42,257 nt of DNA from NCBI GenBank assembly GCA_002050455.1, contig MWZA01000159.1, positions 1 to 42,257 of the forward strand, in the 5' to 3' direction. The position numbers and the translations under genes are program-made. The stretch's first letter is position 1; the number at the start of each line of letters is the position of its first letter. This document shows positions 40,749 to 42,257 of this stretch, in pieces. A model generated the notes under the pieces. The model did no database searches. It was given only the letters and a program-made list of their open reading frames with translations, and was not told where the DNA came from. The stretch is from Acidobacteria bacterium 5-1 (GTDB lineage Bacteria; Acidobacteriota; Blastocatellia; Pyrinomonadales; Pyrinomonadaceae).

Positions 40749-42257
40749 TTATCTTGCAACGAGTGCGGTTGACGCAGTGAATACTTGAACCGGTCCCAAG
40801 TTTAGGTTCACTACTTTTATCAAATAAGTTCCGCCTCGTGTTACCGGCATTTCAACTAATGCCGAACCATTTGAAGCATCGCTGATTCCGAGTATTGAAC
40901 CTGACGGATCAACAACTACAAGTCGTATCGGGGCATCGGATTCGGCAATAACCGAAATCGCCGTCGCGCCTTCTTCGACATTGACACTCTGGAGCAATTC
41001 GCTTCCCGCGTTTACCGTGCCGGTGCTGCTGGTCGTTTTTCCGGGTCCTGAAAAAGGAGTCGAATTTGTGCTGGCACTTTCCAGCGTAAAGCCGTCAACA
41101 TAAACCGAACCGATAATGTTTCTTAATTCAAGCGTATGCGAACCGGTCGTCAATCCGTCAAATTTCGCATTGTAGCCAAATTCCGGCGAACGCATTGAAC
41201 CCTGTGTTCCCTTAAAGCTGATAATACCTTTTGAAACGCCGTCCAATACTATTTCGGCACTTCCGCCTTTCGTACTCTTTGCGTAATTATAAGTGATAGA
41301 ACCTTTTTGACCCGTTACATCAAATGCTAAACGAGCAAAGTGTGTTGTATCCTTACTGTTATTGAGTCGGAAGTGTCCGGCACTCGCCTTTGCATCGTTG
41401 ATAAGATGCCAGCCGTTTGAATAAGCGATACGCGAATCATCGTCTTCAATCTGTGTTGTCGTTACGGTTGTTACTGGGTCGTAGGCGCGGAATAATCCGA
41501 GACCGCTCGATTGTCTGAGAATCAAAGCCCGTCTTGCGCCGTCATTATCAAAACGGGTGTTAAATTGACCATCGCTGTTTTTGTCAACGCCTTGTTTGCA
41601 GGCATCTGTTATACAACCATCAGCCAAAGCTGCAACGGCGCGACCTTGTTTGTCAACTTCCACATCGTTGAAGTCGAGCAGATTTCGAGTTCCCGAAGGA
41701 CAAGTTGTACCGTTTGTGCAGACAACGCCGCGTTGAACCGGATCGTTCGGAGTAGCGTTAACCGTTACCCAGGTTTTGCCGCCGTCGTATGTTGTTGATA
41801 TATAAGCATACCAAACAGCGCTTACATAAGGTGATGTCTGGTCAGTTCCGGTAGCGGCAGAACCTGCCGTCGTTGTACCAAGGAAAAAGAATGCCGCACG
41901 GTCCGGGTCGCCAGCCGTAGCAGCCGGAAATACAGTGTTATTGATGCCTTGGTAAAAACCTACATTTTGATCATTTTCAAACGTTTTACCTTTATCATGC
42001 GAAACGGCAATGCGTGGTGTTCCGTCTCCATTGGCATAACCGACATAGATTGTTCCATCCGAACCAATACCAACTGATGGATCGGTTCTTCCTGATTTGC
42101 TGCCAGGAATTTTACGAATAGTCCATGTTAAACCGTTATCTTCCGATACAGCCACGGCTTGCTGACCGCCGCATCCTTTATTGGGAACATAAACAGTTCC
42201 GTCAGGAGCGACTTTAATGTGACCGTGAAGTCCGCCGCATTGTGTAAGGTCATACAT
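40749..42257 (-). CDS. Sialidase/BNR-repeat secreted protein, 5'-truncated by window edge
   Basis: 502 residues visible, open to the window end. The methionine at the edge is probably internal, as there is no signal peptide and the sequence starts inside a repeat. The first 250 residues hold Asp-box/BNR repeats of a beta-propeller: SEDNGLTWT, SHDKGKTFE and TYDGGKTWV. A beta-sandwich follows (about 285-385, HFRLNNSKDTTHFARLAFDV...GSHTLELRNIIGSVYVDGFTLES) that looks carbohydrate-binding. A C-terminal pre-peptidase-like domain closes the protein (VNVEEGATAISVIAESDAPIRLVVVDPSG). No sialidase catalytic residues can be confirmed, so 'exo-alpha-sialidase-like' describes the fold rather than the activity. 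Secreted or surface location is inferred. Confidence 0.8.
   Translation of the reverse strand: MYDLTQCGGLHGHIKVAPDGTVYVPNKGCGGQQAVAVSEDNGLTWTIRKIPGSKSGRTDPSVGIGSDGTIYVGYANGDGTPRIAVSHDKGKTFENDQNVGFYQGINNTVFPAATAGDPDRAAFFFLGTTTAGSAATGTDQTSPYVSAVWYAYISTTYDGGKTWVTVNATPNDPVQRGVVCTNGTTCPSGTRNLLDFNDVEVDKQGRAVAALADGCITDACKQGVDKNSDGQFNTRFDNDGARRALILRQSSGLGLFRAYDPVTTVTTTQIEDDDSRIAYSNGWHLINDAKASAGHFRLNNSKDTTHFARLAFDVTGQKGSITYNYAKSTKGGSAEIVLDGVSKGIISFKGTQGSMRSPEFGYNAKFDGLTTGSHTLELRNIIGSVYVDGFTLESASTNSTPFSGPGKTTSSTGTVNAGSELLQSVNVEEGATAISVIAESDAPIRLVVVDPSGSILGISDASNGSALVEMPVTRGGTYLIKVVNLNLGPVQVFTASTALVAR

Overview
The window looks like a chromosomal segment of an acidobacterium, most likely Blastocatellia (Pyrinomonadaceae-like). 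This rests on two tandem secreted proteins of the 'acidobacterial VWFA-related' type, a moderate GC content, a mix of housekeeping genes with secreted peptidases and lipoproteins, and many short interspersed repeats. The assignment comes from reading the sequence; no search was run. No rRNA, tRNA, CRISPR array or classical insertion sequence was found.

Layout. 1-3530: the 3' part of an adenine-specific DNA methyltransferase gene, a small basic/acidic protein and a BMC-H microcompartment shell protein, packed end to start. Next comes a four-helix-bundle (S23/IVP family) gene bracketed by inverted arrays of a 7-bp repeat. 3518-5638 (minus): two VWFA-domain secreted proteins. 5855-10129: pilC/gspF, pilB/gspE and an SLBB-type polysaccharide export protein. 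10310-11872: a small membrane protein and a matrixin-like metalloprotease. 11898-12247: a candidate structured small RNA with its own promoter and terminator, then a hairpin leader. 12248-14251: an APC/KimA-like transporter. 14351-16596: a zinc-ribbon protein (minus), purD and a coiled-coil protein. 16743-20150: a HerA-like ATPase, a KTSC protein and an AT-rich PD-(D/E)XK nuclease-like gene. 20281-21703: VapBC-like toxin-antitoxin, an orphan HicB-like gene and ybeY. 22000-23505: zwf. 23673-28530 (minus strand): ggt, egtD, birA, a small acidic protein and coaX. 28784-32168: a C25 (gingipain-like) peptidase and a Uma2 nuclease. 32424-35996: metH. 36018-36272: a decayed toxin-antitoxin pair. 36322-39733: a restriction-modification cluster made of an HTH-nuclease fusion and two methyltransferases. 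39767-42257: a CsbD-like protein, a lipoprotein and a truncated sialidase-like BNR protein.

Three things stand out. First, many intergenic gaps hold paired, inverted arrays of short repeats. The unit is usually 7 bp but its sequence differs from locus to locus. One pair encloses a complete four-helix-bundle gene, one array lies in frame inside metH, and several supply stop codons or abut start codons of neighbouring genes. Second, the restriction-modification cluster has the same palindromic box before the HTH-nuclease gene and before the divergently placed methyltransferase gene, as expected of autoregulation by the fused HTH domain. Third, an approximately 90-nt three-hairpin RNA candidate lies between the metalloprotease and transporter genes. 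The BMC-H gene translationally coupled to a DNA-methyltransferase operon is also unusual.
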